Source of the DNA: Bacteroidales bacterium
GTDB lineage: Bacteria; Bacteroidota; Bacteroidia; Bacteroidales; UBA932
Reading direction: 5' to 3'
NCBI GenBank assembly: GCA_017469425.1
Contig: JAFUGJ010000009.1
Location: 1-36,157 of the forward strand
Length of the DNA stretch: 36,157 nucleotides
Made by a program: the position numbers and the translations under genes. Under the pieces are notes generated by a model. The model searched no databases and had not been told where the DNA came from. It saw nothing but the letters and a program-made list of their open reading frames with translations. This document shows positions 15,014-23,013 of the stretch, one piece after another. Position 1 is the first letter of the stretch. Each line of letters begins with the position of its first letter.

Positions 15014-16310
15014 CATTCAGGTCATAACCCTCGGTTGCAGCAAAAACACCGTGGATACCGAGCATCTGCTGGCGCAACTGCCTCCAGATGCTTTTACCAT
15101 CCTGCCGGAGGACCATGAAGGCCCCGCAGACTATCTTCTCATCAATACCTGCGGATTCATAGGCGACGCCAAGCAGCAGTCCATCGATACCATACTGGCC
15201 CATGCCGCGAGGCGGAAAAGCGGGGAAGTGGGGAAATTCTTTGTTTTCGGATGCCTCTCGCAGCGCTACGCTTCGCAGCTTCCCTCTCTCATCCCGGAAG
15301 TGGACGGATGGTTCGGAGCCCGCGACCTCGACCCTGTGCTGAAGGCTCTCGGGGTTACACCGCAGAGGGCGCTGCGCAATTCCCGCCGTTTCGAAAGCGA
15401 CGGCAGGGCCTATGCCTACATAAAGATTTCCGAAGGCTGCGACCGGCGCTGTTCTTATTGCGCCATCCCGTTCATACGCGGTGCGCACCGTTCCGTGCCT
15501 ATGGAAGATGTGCTCGAGGAAGCGCGCCTGCTTGCCGAACGGGGGGTGAAGGAACTCATAATCATAGCACAGGACACGACTTATTACGGGCTCGACCTTT
15601 ATGGACGCAGGGCGCTCGCCGAACTTCTGCGGAAGTTGTCGGCTGTCGACGGCATAGAATGGTTGAGGCTGCATTATTCCTATCCGGAAGGCTTTCCCGA
15701 GGATGTGCTCGACGAGATGGCATCCAACCCCAAGATATGCAAGTATCTTGACATCCCTCTCCAGCACATTTCCGACAAGGTGCTTCACAACATGCACCGC
15801 GGCGTCACCGGGCAGTGGACCCGCTCACTGATTGCAAGACTCCGCGAAAAGGTTCCCGGTCTGGTGCTCCGCACTACCGTAATAGTAGGGCATCCCGGAG
15901 AAGGGCCGGAGGAATTCGGAGAACTGCTGGATTTTGCCCGCGAAGCCCGCTTCGAGCGTCTCGGCGCCTTTACCTACAGCGAGGAAGAAGGCACCTGGGG
16001 TGCGGAAAATCTTGCCGACGATGTGCCGCAGGAGGAAAAGCAGCGTCGCTATGATGAGCTGATGGCCATGCAGGAAGGCATTTCCGCCCAGTACAACGCC
16101 TCCCGCGTAGGCAGCATCGAAAAGGTGCTTGTGGATGATGTCGTGGGAGCTAAACTCATCTGCCGTTCGCAGTACGAAAGTCCCGAGGTGGACGGAGAGA
16201 TAATTGTCAGCTGTCCGGAAGGCTCCGACCCCCGCTCTTTCGTGGGGAAGTTCGCCCAAGTGCGCATACTTGCCTCCGAAGATTATGATTTGATTGGCGA
16301 AATCATATAG
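15006..16310 (+). CDS. rimO: Ribosomal protein S12 methylthiotransferase RimO
   Basis: This 434-residue radical SAM methylthiotransferase adds a methylthio group to the conserved aspartate of ribosomal protein S12. It has the three domains in order: UPF0004 with Cys11, Cys49 and Cys83 (ITLGCSKNTVDTE, INTCGFI, FGCLSQRY) for the auxiliary cluster; the radical SAM domain with C145-x3-C149-x2-C152 (EGCDRRCSYCAIPFIRG); and a C-terminal TRAM domain (SIEKVLVDD, GKFAQVRI). LGCSKN and the absence of the MiaB-specific pattern favour RimO over MiaB. It ends the nusB-led operon, overlapping coaE by 8 nt. No clear intrinsic terminator follows. Confidence 0.96.
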   Translation: MHSIQVITLGCSKNTVDTEHLLAQLPPDAFTILPEDHEGPADYLLINTCGFIGDAKQQSIDTILAHAARRKSGEVGKFFVFGCLSQRYASQLPSLIPEVDGWFGARDLDPVLKALGVTPQRALRNSRRFESDGRAYAYIKISEGCDRRCSYCAIPFIRGAHRSVPMEDVLEEARLLAERGVKELIIIAQDTTYYGLDLYGRRALAELLRKLSAVDGIEWLRLHYSYPEGFPEDVLDEMASNPKICKYLDIPLQHISDKVLHNMHRGVTGQWTRSLIARLREKVPGLVLRTTVIVGHPGEGPEEFGELLDFAREARFERLGAFTYSEEEGTWGAENLADDVPQEEKQRRYDELMAMQEGISAQYNASRVGSIEKVLVDDVVGAKLICRSQYESPEVDGEIIVSCPEGSDPRSFVGKFAQVRILASEDYDLIGEII

Positions 16311-16349
16311 CAATCATTAAAAATACTTGCTTTTTTACGCTGAATATCA

Positions 16350-16357
16350 TATATTTG
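16350..16357 (+). promoter_or_regulatory. -7 promoter element of the surface lipoprotein locus
   Basis: TATATTTG matches TAnnTTTG. The predicted start is near 16362, which would leave an unusually long leader (about 180 nt to the small peptide gene, 350 nt to the lipoprotein gene). Confidence 0.6.
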
Positions 16358-16376
16358 CCGGGATACTGAACCTGAG

Positions 16377-16445
16377 ATGAGACCGTTATCTTACAACACC
16401 GCCGCATCCGCTTGCTTCCCGTCCGTTCCGGGGGGGGGTATCTAA
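16377..16445 (+). other. Possible 22-codon leader ORF containing a G9 tract
   Basis: ATG at 16377 opens a 22-codon frame that begins MRPLSYN and ends PGGGI with TAA at 16443-16445. A run of nine G (16430-16438) encodes part of its end, so a one-base slip would change its stop. I see no ribosome-binding signal, and it could be chance. The rest of this 220-nt gap holds the promoter before it and a hairpin after it. Confidence 0.3.
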
Positions 16446-16478
16446 TCATCCAGTTTCCATTCTGCCAGACAAATTGAA

Positions 16479-16505
16479 CTCCATGCATGGCGACCATGCG
16501 TGGAG
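16479..16505 (+). promoter_or_regulatory. Leader hairpin upstream of the small peptide and lipoprotein genes
   Basis: ctccatgcatgg (16479-16490) pairs with ccatgcgtggag (16494-16505) with one mismatch, around a cga loop. It is followed by gagtttt, too short a T-run for a confident terminator. It could be an attenuator or a 5' stabilising stem; it lies 24 nt before the first small-peptide ATG. Confidence 0.45.
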
Positions 16506-16529
16506 GAGTTTTGTGCATCGCAACCAATA

Positions 16530-16700
16530 ATGATTACCGATATGAACCCTAAAAAAGACATGTACGACCCGCCACGGGTGAATTTCGCCGACATAGAGCT
16601 TGGGCAGCTCGTATGCGCCTCCTCCGCCGAGGACAAGTATGAATTTTTCGAAAATCCCGGCCTCCCGGTAGGTGATGGCGGAGTGGAACAGATGTTTTAA
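16530..16700 (+). CDS. Small Bacteroidales leader-type peptide (unknown function)
   Basis: This is a 56-residue peptide if started at ATG 16530 (MITDMNPKK), or 52 residues from ATG 16542 (MNPKKDMYDPPRV). I do not know its function. It has the look of short Bacteroidales proteins with a K-K-x-Y-x-x-P-x-V start, then an I-E-L-x-x-L-V-C-x-S-S stretch (here FADIELGQLVCASS), and a variable Gly-rich tail; I have seen such peptides encoded near surface lipoprotein and fimbrillin genes, a memory I could not check. No signal peptide or membrane helix is visible. It is 12 nt upstream of the fimbrillin-LRR lipoprotein gene and must share its transcript. The start is not settled by any RBS. Confidence 0.55.
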   Translation: MITDMNPKKDMYDPPRVNFADIELGQLVCASSAEDKYEFFENPGLPVGDGGVEQMF

Positions 16701-16712
16701 AATCACACAGCC

Positions 16713-19577
16713 ATGAAAAATATCAGCAAATACATTATTCTTGCAGCATCCGCGCTTGCTGCCCTCGCATGCTCAAAAACAATTGGGCCGGAGGAATTGA
16801 CTGCTCCCGACAGCCCTGCCGCAGGCACCAAAGGAACGAAAGTCACCATCATCGGCCGTGAGGCTCCCGAGACCAAGGCCATTCATGGAACCGACATCGA
16901 GAGCGGTGAAAGCACCTTCAAATGGTTTGAGACCGAAGACCAGCTGGGAGTGTATACATACAATTCGCAGTACGAATACTGGAGCGGAGAGTTCGGCTAC
17001 AGGTTCATGAATTCCGAAACCGGGGATGTCGCCAAGTTCGTTCCTTACAAAAATACGGAAGTGGAGCTGAATGTCGGAGACCGTATTACCGGCTTCTACC
17101 TCTGGGGCAATGCCTATGCAACCAGCACCTATACTGCCGACGGCGAGGCCAAGACTGTCCTTAGAAGCAACTTGAGTTCTCTTCTCCAACTTGGCAACAA
17201 CGACACCGGGCACCTCACCTACGGCGATTACATGGTGACCAAGTCGCAGGTGCTGACGGAGGACAACTTCGACAGCGAAGGCAATGTAACCCTCGAGATG
17301 CAATTCCGCCACATCTTCTCAAAAATCAGGTTCACGGTCCGCAACAGCACCTCCGAACCCCTGGACATCTACAGCGTGATATACCGTTCCACCTGCGAGA
17401 GCGACATCCTGCAGGGAACGCTCTACATGGACATCGAGACCGGAGACATCGTGACCCCCGAGTACTATGAATACGGAGATGTCCAGCCCAGCAACTCCGG
17501 AGTCCTTGAAGTACAGGATGTACGAGTGCAGCCCGGAGAGGATGCATATCTGTGGCTCTGGATGCTGCCTTATGACTTCTCGGAAGGCAACAGCGCCGAC
17601 CGCAAGGCCGATGTGATGGTAAATACCTCCGCCGGAGTGTTCCGCGTGCAGGACATCGTTTTCAACCAGCCTTTCGAGGCAGGAAAGGTTTACCGTCAGG
17701 GCATGGAACTCACCCCTGCAAAACTCCTTTCGGACTATGCTTATGTAAGCGACCCGAACTTCGTGAAAATGCTTTGGGAAGGCCCTATGAGCAGCGGCGA
17801 CAGCTATTGCCCTGTATATAATCTCGACCTGACCCCGATGGACAGCCCTTCGAGCGATTACAGCGTGCGGGCGACCCAGCTGAGCGCCATCACAAGCGGC
17901 CGCTTCATCCGTCCGAGCGAGGCAAAGACCGTTACCGAAATGCAAGTGAACGGGTTCTCAAACAATATGCTGAGCCTCGACGGCCTCCAGTATTTTACCG
18001 GACTCAAGAATCTCACCATAATGCTGAACGGTGACATGTCAACGCCCATGTCGCTGAAGGCTTTCCATTTCGAGACCCTGACAGAGCTTGAGAACCTCAA
18101 TATCCTCCAGTCCCAGATAAGGGGCCTAGACCTCTCCAAAAACAAAAAGCTCAAGAGCGTGGACTTAGGCACCGCTCCCTATCTGGAGTATGTCACCGGA
18201 CTGGAGAACCTCTATGAACTGGAAAGTTTCAGCGTACGCGAAGCTCCAATCGGAGTGCATCTTGATTTCCGCCGCCCCGGCACTGTCAAGAAAATCTCGA
18301 TAAGCATCGGTCAAAATGAAGTCTTCAACACATCCTACACCGGCCGTATCCTCATGCACGATCTGTCCCTCGATGTTCTTGAATTGAGCCTGCCGTCCAC
18401 AATGGACGAGTGCGGGGTCAGCGTCAAGAACCTGAGTGCCAAGAGCGTCGCCTGCGACCTGGCCTTCCCCGAAGTTGTCCAGGGAGTGGAGAGGTTGACT
18501 TTCATGGTAGACAAGTCGACCGTGGAAAGGGGCTCCATCGTGGAGCAGCTCAACCAGATGGACCAGCTCCGGTACTTCAACCTTTCCATTTACAGTGGCG
18601 CCCTGCCTGAATTCTCGCTTCCCTTCACTCCTGCCCAGAGCAAGATAGATACCCTCTTAATGACTATTGACAGGAACCTGGATCTGGATATTTCAGGCTG
18701 GTCCAATCTTACGAGCCTCGACACTCTCTTCTATTATGGCCCGTCTCTGCAGAATGCCGACCTTTCCGCATCCACCCTGCAAGGCGCGAAGATTTATGCC
18801 GATGCGGTGAACCTCAAGATTCCCGGAACGGCCAAACGCCTGGAACTCGACTATCTGAGAACCGGAGTTTCGCTTGAGCCGAAGAATCTGGAGTATCTGG
18901 ACATCCGCTCCAACAAAGGCAGCATCACGCTGGGCGATGCTCCTGCCCTGAAGACCCTCTGGATTGAAGGCGGAGGAAGTGGCAATTCGCTCACGCTCGG
19001 CAGCGCTCCCAGCTTGGAATTTTTCCACCTGGAGTCCTACTATGGCAACAGCGATAACGGCAGCTTCGAGAAAATCAATTGGGCCGACAGCTATCCATCG
19101 CTGAAGACTCTGTCCGTCGGAGGCACCAACATCCACCGGCTTCCTTCCGGGGCAGTCCTTCCGGCGCTTGCGGATCTTACTATCGGAGGCGTTGTCGGGT
19201 ATCTTGTCCACTGCGGCATCGGCGAGGTCGACCTGAGGGAATATCCGAACCTGACGAACTTCAAGGTTACGAACCTCAGCATGAATTACCCCTATAACGG
19301 TTCCAGCAACCGCTATTACGACGAAGACGGATACCTGAGAATACGCATGCCCGGAAGCTTTACGCTGTCGGATGCCCAGTGGGAGGCAATCAAGGCAGGC
19401 ACCTTCACAGTAAGCGGCTACAGGTCGACGACTGCAACCCTGGACGGCAATCCTGTCAAAGTGCATTATATCAACAGCGATTACGGAAAGAAGGATGCTG
19501 AAGGAAACATAGTATCCTTGCAGGATTTCGACTACTCCGACGGCGAAATCACCTATCTCGAACAGAGTAATACCTAA
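16713..19577 (+). CDS. Fimbrillin-like / leucine-rich-repeat surface lipoprotein
   Basis: This 954-residue predicted lipoprotein has a signal peptide (MKNISKYIILAASALAALAC) with Cys20 as the likely lipidated residue, though the lipobox is loose. Residues about 40-335 resemble the fimbrillin-like (Mfa/FimA-like) domain of Bacteroidales: ETKAIHGTDIESG, the FRHIFSKIRFTVRN strand typical of these proteins (198-211), and a closing FEAGKVYRQGMEL (321-333). From about 405 to 905 there are irregular leucine-rich repeats, e.g. LDGLQYFTGLKNLTI, LTELENLNILQSQIRGLDLS, NLTSLDTLF, LKTLWIEGG. It probably sits on the cell surface and binds a host or polymer ligand (inference). It is followed by a strong terminator and preceded by a small peptide gene and a long leader. 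Confidence 0.8.
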   Translation: MKNISKYIILAASALAALACSKTIGPEELTAPDSPAAGTKGTKVTIIGREAPETKAIHGTDIESGESTFKWFETEDQLGVYTYNSQYEYWSGEFGYRFMNSETGDVAKFVPYKNTEVELNVGDRITGFYLWGNAYATSTYTADGEAKTVLRSNLSSLLQLGNNDTGHLTYGDYMVTKSQVLTEDNFDSEGNVTLEMQFRHIFSKIRFTVRNSTSEPLDIYSVIYRSTCESDILQGTLYMDIETGDIVTPEYYEYGDVQPSNSGVLEVQDVRVQPGEDAYLWLWMLPYDFSEGNSADRKADVMVNTSAGVFRVQDIVFNQPFEAGKVYRQGMELTPAKLLSDYAYVSDPNFVKMLWEGPMSSGDSYCPVYNLDLTPMDSPSSDYSVRATQLSAITSGRFIRPSEAKTVTEMQVNGFSNNMLSLDGLQYFTGLKNLTIMLNGDMSTPMSLKAFHFETLTELENLNILQSQIRGLDLSKNKKLKSVDLGTAPYLEYVTGLENLYELESFSVREAPIGVHLDFRRPGTVKKISISIGQNEVFNTSYTGRILMHDLSLDVLELSLPSTMDECGVSVKNLSAKSVACDLAFPEVVQGVERLTFMVDKSTVERGSIVEQLNQMDQLRYFNLSIYSGALPEFSLPFTPAQSKIDTLLMTIDRNLDLDISGWSNLTSLDTLFYYGPSLQNADLSASTLQGAKIYADAVNLKIPGTAKRLELDYLRTGVSLEPKNLEYLDIRSNKGSITLGDAPALKTLWIEGGGSGNSLTLGSAPSLEFFHLESYYGNSDNGSFEKINWADSYPSLKTLSVGGTNIHRLPSGAVLPALADLTIGGVVGYLVHCGIGEVDLREYPNLTNFKVTNLSMNYPYNGSSNRYYDEDGYLRIRMPGSFTLSDAQWEAIKAGTFTVSGYRSTTATLDGNPVKVHYINSDYGKKDAEGNIVSLQDFDYSDGEITYLEQSNT

Positions 19578-19607
19578 AAGACGACAGGTGTAACAGCATG
19601 AAAACAA

Positions 19608-19645
19608 ATGAGACCGGCTGAAAAGTGATTTCCAGCCGGTCTCAT
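19608..19645 (+). terminator. Strong hairpin terminator after the fimbrillin-LRR gene
   Basis: There is a perfect 13-bp stem, atgagaccggctg (19608-19620) with cagccggtctcat (19633-19645), and a 12-nt loop, 31 nt after the TAA. No long T-run follows. Because rnpB ends just beyond on the other strand, it may insulate both. Confidence 0.75.
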
Positions 19646-19664
19646 CGCAATTATCATAAAAAAA

Positions 19665-19988
19665 GGCAGAGCCGTAAGCCGGTTTCTGTTTTTAAATCCG
19701 CCATTTATCTTCGCAACCTACCCCCCGGCATCAGGCGGGCCGCCCTCAACTGCCGGTATATTTGGTTTTGCAGGCCCCGGTGGCGTACCCGCATGGCGTC
19801 GCCGCCATACGCCGTGAGCTCTTGCCTCGCATTTTCACCCTTGCCTTGGCGCTCCCTTGCGGGGGCGGGGAAGGCGGTTGTTTTCTGTTACGCCATCCGA
19901 AAGATTACTCCCTCCTGCGCTTTCCGCAGCGGGGTGCCCTTTCCTGTCCGGACTTTCCTCCCTTGCGGGCGACGGATCGCTCTGCCTT
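19665..19988 (-). ncRNA. rnpB: RNase P RNA (M1 RNA)
   Basis: This is the RNA subunit of ribonuclease P, which removes 5' leaders from tRNA precursors. On the minus strand the 5' region reads GGGAGGAAAGTCCGGAC (19962-19946), the universal bacterial CR-I sequence, and the 3' region reads CAGAAACCGGCTTA (19688-19675), the CR-V sequence. The ends pair as P1: GGCAGAGC (near 19986-19979) with GCTCTGCC (19672-19665). A seven-U run (19664-19658) follows the 3' end and should terminate transcription. The size of about 324 nt fits bacterial type A RNase P RNA. The ends are placed from P1; the true 5' end may be a few bases further, near 19997. Confidence 0.95.
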
Positions 19989-20001
19989 ATGAAAAGGTCT
20001 G

Positions 20002-20009
20002 CAAAGATA
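20002..20009 (-). promoter_or_regulatory. -7 promoter element of rnpB
   Basis: The minus strand reads TATCTTTG, matching TAnnTTTG, with a predicted start near 19997, just upstream of the P1 stem. Confidence 0.55.
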
Positions 20010-20030
20010 AACAATTTCATCTTTTTTTGC

Positions 20031-20038
20031 TACATTTG
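20031..20038 (+). promoter_or_regulatory. -7 promoter element of the radical SAM operon
   Basis: TACATTTG matches TAnnTTTG. It ends only 7 nt before the ATG at 20045, so the message would be leaderless or nearly so. Confidence 0.5.
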
Positions 20039-20044
20039 TTTTCT

Positions 20045-21100
20045 ATGTACAAGTTGACGGATTATCTGCACAATGGATTGCTGTATGTGAACAACATGGC
20101 AAGGGGGCGGCACAAGAAACTCAGCCAGCTCATGATTTATGCCACGACCATCTGCCAGTCCCGCTGCAAGCACTGTTCGATATGGCAGAAACCCCACGAG
20201 TCGCTGACCCTCTCCGACATCAAGGCCATAGTCGGAAGCCGATGCGTGGGCCGCCGCACTGTCGTGGGGCTGGAAGGGGGAGAGTTCGTGCTGCATCCCC
20301 AGGCGGGTGAAATCATGCAGTGGCTGCATGAGAACCATCCCAACTACACCCTTCTCTCCAACGGCCTGGCTCCTGCAAAGGTTGTGGATGCTGTGCGCAG
20401 ATATCATCCGGTGCGTCTTTACATCTCGCTCGACGGCGGGCGCGAAACATATAAAAACATGCGTGGAGTGGATGGCTATGAGAGGGTTGTCGAACTTATT
20501 GAGACCATCAAGGACGAAATTCCGGTTTCGCTCATGTTCTGCCTCTCTCCATGGAACGGTTTCGAAGACATGGACTATGTGATAGGCATAGCCCGCAAAT
20601 ACGGCGTGGATGTGCGCATAGGCATCTATGGCACCATGGCCTTCTTCGACACGAAGGCGGAGATGCTGAACGAAGACGACTTTGCCGCACGCATCCCCGA
20701 CAGCATTCACGGCACCTCCGAAAACTACGATTTCGTCGCCCTATACGACGAGTGGCGGAAGGGCCGCCTCAATCTCCGCTGCCAGAGCATTTTCAGCAGC
20801 CTCGTCATCCACAGCAATGGCGATGTTCCGCTGTGCCAGAACCTGGATGTGGTGCTGGGCAACATTCACGAGAATTCCCTTGACGACATCTTCAACGGCA
20901 AGGCGGCCTGCAAAACGCAGTGCAGGTATTCGAAGGAATGCAACGGCTGCTGGATAAATTTCCACCGCAAGTACGACATCATCCTCCTGCGCAACTTCGA
21001 AAAGCTTCTTCCGAAGCGGCTTATAGAAAAGTTCTACGGCCCTTACAGCTGGACGGACGATGCCGGGATTACCTACAAACGCTATTTCGAGAAGATATGA
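20045..21100 (+). CDS. Radical SAM / SPASM-type protein of unknown substrate
   Basis: This 351-residue radical SAM enzyme has the cluster motif CQSRCKHCSIW (C-x3-C-x2-C, about residues 38-45) and a GLEGGEF stretch (about 79-85) that aligns with the SAM-binding GGEP motif (here GGEF). The C-terminal region has a cysteine set (CQSIFSS, PLCQNLDVVLGNI, CKTQCRYSKECNGCW), the pattern of a SPASM-type auxiliary-cluster domain with the usual L-G-N-I-x-x-x-S-L strand. Such proteins modify peptides or other substrates by radical chemistry. I took ATG 20045, because a longer frame upstream runs through the rnpB gene. The stop overlaps the next start (ATGA). The substrate is unknown; no precursor peptide gene is evident nearby. 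Confidence 0.88.
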   Translation: MYKLTDYLHNGLLYVNNMARGRHKKLSQLMIYATTICQSRCKHCSIWQKPHESLTLSDIKAIVGSRCVGRRTVVGLEGGEFVLHPQAGEIMQWLHENHPNYTLLSNGLAPAKVVDAVRRYHPVRLYISLDGGRETYKNMRGVDGYERVVELIETIKDEIPVSLMFCLSPWNGFEDMDYVIGIARKYGVDVRIGIYGTMAFFDTKAEMLNEDDFAARIPDSIHGTSENYDFVALYDEWRKGRLNLRCQSIFSSLVIHSNGDVPLCQNLDVVLGNIHENSLDDIFNGKAACKTQCRYSKECNGCWINFHRKYDIILLRNFEKLLPKRLIEKFYGPYSWTDDAGITYKRYFEKI

Positions 21101-22122
21101 TAAAAGAACTGACAGGCCGATTCAAGCGCATCCGCAGCGAACAGTTCCTTTCCCGCACCTACTGCGCGGGCTATGCTTTCGTGGGGATGGGGCAGCACAG
21201 CCTTACCAATCTCTACCCGGTGCTTTCCTATCTTGGAATACCTCTCAGATATGTCTGCGTCACTTCCGAGGCAAAGGCACGGCAGATTGAAAAGAAGTAT
21301 CCCGGAGTGAGGGGAACCACTTCGCTCGACGAGATTCTTTCCGACCCGGATGTGAAAGGGGTTTTCGTGGCTGCTTCGCCCTCGGCGCATTTCAGCATAG
21401 CTTCGAAGGTTCTGGGCAGCGGCAAGGCCCTGTTCATAGAGAAGCCCCCGTGCATGAGCTCTTCCGAACTGGAGAGCCTTATATCCATGGGAGGCTTTGC
21501 AGAAGTGGGATTGCAGAAGCGCTACGCTCCCGCAGTGCAGATACTCAAAAGCAAGCTTTCATCGCGTCTTGACAAGGCGCTCAGCTACGACATTCATTAT
21601 GTAACCGGGGCCTATCCCGAAGGCGATGCCCTGGGGGAGCTGTATATCCATCCGCTCGACCTTGTAAACTGGCTTTTCGGCAAGGCGGAAATCCTCTCTT
21701 TGCGGAAAACCGCCGACAATGATTATGTCCTGATGCTCGACCATGGAGGGGTTGTCGGAACGATGGAACTTTCCACCGGCTTTTCGTGGGATGATGCCCG
21801 CGAGGACCTGACCGTCCGCACCCGTACAGGCATATATCAACTGCACAATACCGGCAGCCTTTCCTTTACTGCCCGTCCTGCGGTGGTGCTCGGTGTGCCG
21901 CTCGAAAAGATTGGCCTCGCGGAACCGCGCGAATCGGTGCTTGCCGAGCGCAATTCCTTCAGCCCCGTGCTTGCCGGGAACATAGTCTATACCCAGGGTT
22001 TCTATGACGAAATCCTTGCTTTCGCGGAGGCGGTGGAAGGGCGCAAATCCTGCAATCTTTCTTCATTGGAGTCGCTTCGCGACACATTCTCGTTGATTGA
22101 ATCTTTACGCAAGGCAAAATGA
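21097..22122 (+). CDS. Gfo/Idh/MocA-type oxidoreductase
   Basis: This 341-residue protein has an N-terminal NAD(P)-binding Rossmann fold (FVGMGQHSLTNLYPVL, the acceptor strand RYVCVTS, TSLDEILSDPDVKGVFVAASPSAHF) and the family EKPP motif (FIEKPP). It has an unusual 24-residue N-terminal extension before the dinucleotide loop. The C-terminal alpha/beta domain includes GELYIHPLDLVNWLFG, where the conserved His (IHPLD) is the usual catalytic position of the family. It is coupled by ATGA to both neighbours. Members oxidise or reduce sugars, inositols, biliverdin or modified amino acids, so the substrate cannot be named; the radical SAM partner suggests a joint pathway. Confidence 0.88.
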   Translation: MIKELTGRFKRIRSEQFLSRTYCAGYAFVGMGQHSLTNLYPVLSYLGIPLRYVCVTSEAKARQIEKKYPGVRGTTSLDEILSDPDVKGVFVAASPSAHFSIASKVLGSGKALFIEKPPCMSSSELESLISMGGFAEVGLQKRYAPAVQILKSKLSSRLDKALSYDIHYVTGAYPEGDALGELYIHPLDLVNWLFGKAEILSLRKTADNDYVLMLDHGGVVGTMELSTGFSWDDAREDLTVRTRTGIYQLHNTGSLSFTARPAVVLGVPLEKIGLAEPRESVLAERNSFSPVLAGNIVYTQGFYDEILAFAEAVEGRKSCNLSSLESLRDTFSLIESLRKAK

Positions 22123-22877
22123 AAACCGGAAGATTAGTCTTTTTGGCAGCCATGCTGCTCTTTTCCGTTTCGTGCAAGGCCGGAGGCCCCGTCCGCTATG
22201 GTGTGGAGGTGGTAAAAGAATATCCGCATGATACCGGAGCCTATACCCAGGGGCTCTTTTTCAACGGCGGGCGGCTTTACGAGAGCACCGGGCAGTTCGG
22301 GGAAAGTTCTTTCCGCATCGTGGACATCGAAAGCGGAAGGGCCCTGCGGAAATTGGATTTTGCCGCGCGCTATTTTGCGGAAGGTTCGGTCATGCTCGAC
22401 GGAAAGCTTTATATCCTCACCTGGACCAACAAGGTTGCGTTCGTTTATGATGCCGCCACTTTGGAGTATCTTCAGACATACTCATATCCCCGGGAGGGAT
22501 GGGGGCTCACTACCGACGGCAAGAGCCTCATCGCATCCGACGGCTCTTCGCGCCTGTATTTCCTTTCGCCTGAATTCAAGCAGCAGAAGGCGCTTACCGT
22601 GAAGCTGAACGGGCGTCCGGTGCGCAATCTCAACGAACTTGAATGGATAGACGGACGCATCTGGGCCAATGTCTATATGACTGACCTGATTGTGATTGTG
22701 AATCCTTCTTCAGGAGAGGTGGAGGCCACCGTGGACTGCGGAGGGCTGCTGCCTTCTAAGCTGCGAAGTGCCGATACCGATGTGCTCAACGGCATTGCCG
22801 TGTCGGAAGATGGCAGAATATATCTGACGGGAAAGAACTGGCCCCGCATGTATGAGATAAAATTGCGGAAAAAGTAG
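22119..22877 (+). CDS. Glutaminyl-peptide cyclotransferase (plant/bacterial type) lipoprotein
   Basis: This 252-residue protein has a lipoprotein signal (MKTGRLVFLAAMLLFSVSC, Cys19) followed by a five-bladed beta-propeller glutamine cyclotransferase. Family motifs are HDTGAYTQGLFF, GRLYESTGQFGESS, ILTWTNKVAFVYD, and NELEWIDGRIWANVY. It converts N-terminal glutamine of a peptide to pyroglutamate. It should be anchored in the periplasm or outer membrane. ATG at 22119 overlaps the oxidoreductase stop at 22122 (ATGA), so the three genes are translationally coupled. The -7 box of the next gene begins directly after the TAG. Confidence 0.9.
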   Translation: MKTGRLVFLAAMLLFSVSCKAGGPVRYGVEVVKEYPHDTGAYTQGLFFNGGRLYESTGQFGESSFRIVDIESGRALRKLDFAARYFAEGSVMLDGKLYILTWTNKVAFVYDAATLEYLQTYSYPREGWGLTTDGKSLIASDGSSRLYFLSPEFKQQKALTVKLNGRPVRNLNELEWIDGRIWANVYMTDLIVIVNPSSGEVEATVDCGGLLPSKLRSADTDVLNGIAVSEDGRIYLTGKNWPRMYEIKLRKK

Positions 22878-22885
22878 TATATTTG
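22878..22885 (+). promoter_or_regulatory. -7 promoter element upstream of the TPP riboswitch
   Basis: TATATTTG matches TAnnTTTG and starts at the first base after the cyclotransferase stop codon. The predicted start is near 22890, immediately before the riboswitch. Confidence 0.65.
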
Positions 22886-22891
22886 CGCCAC

Positions 22892-22980
22892 AAATTGCGG
22901 GGGTACCCGGCTGAAGTCCGGGTTGAGATTATACCCATTGAACCTGATGCGGGCAATGCCGCCGTAGGGAAGCAAGCATA
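22892..22980 (+). ncRNA. TPP (thiamin pyrophosphate) riboswitch, THI element
   Basis: The conserved core is present in order: GGGGTACCCGG, TTGAGATTATACCC, GAACCTGATGCGGG, then AATGCCGCCGTAGGGAAGCA. A closing stem can form between TTGC (22895-22898) and GCAA (22972-22975). The 3' strand GCAAG (22972-22976) can alternatively pair with CTTGC (22993-22997), and ACCCC (22989-22993) with GGGGT (22900-22904), which may be the switching element. TPP binding would repress the receptor gene that starts at 23014. Confidence 0.93.
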
Positions 22981-23013
22981 ATTCTCGCACCCCTTGCATC
23001 AATATTAATTATT

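Noticed and set aside
16364-16395. GAACCTGAGATGAGACC looked like pieces of a TPP riboswitch upstream of the lipoprotein locus
   Set aside because: The core words are merged and in the wrong order, and the GCGTAGGGA-type half is missing.
19625-20044. N-terminal extension of the radical SAM protein
   Set aside because: It runs through the rnpB gene in a low-complexity translation; the family start and the -7 box support ATG 20045.
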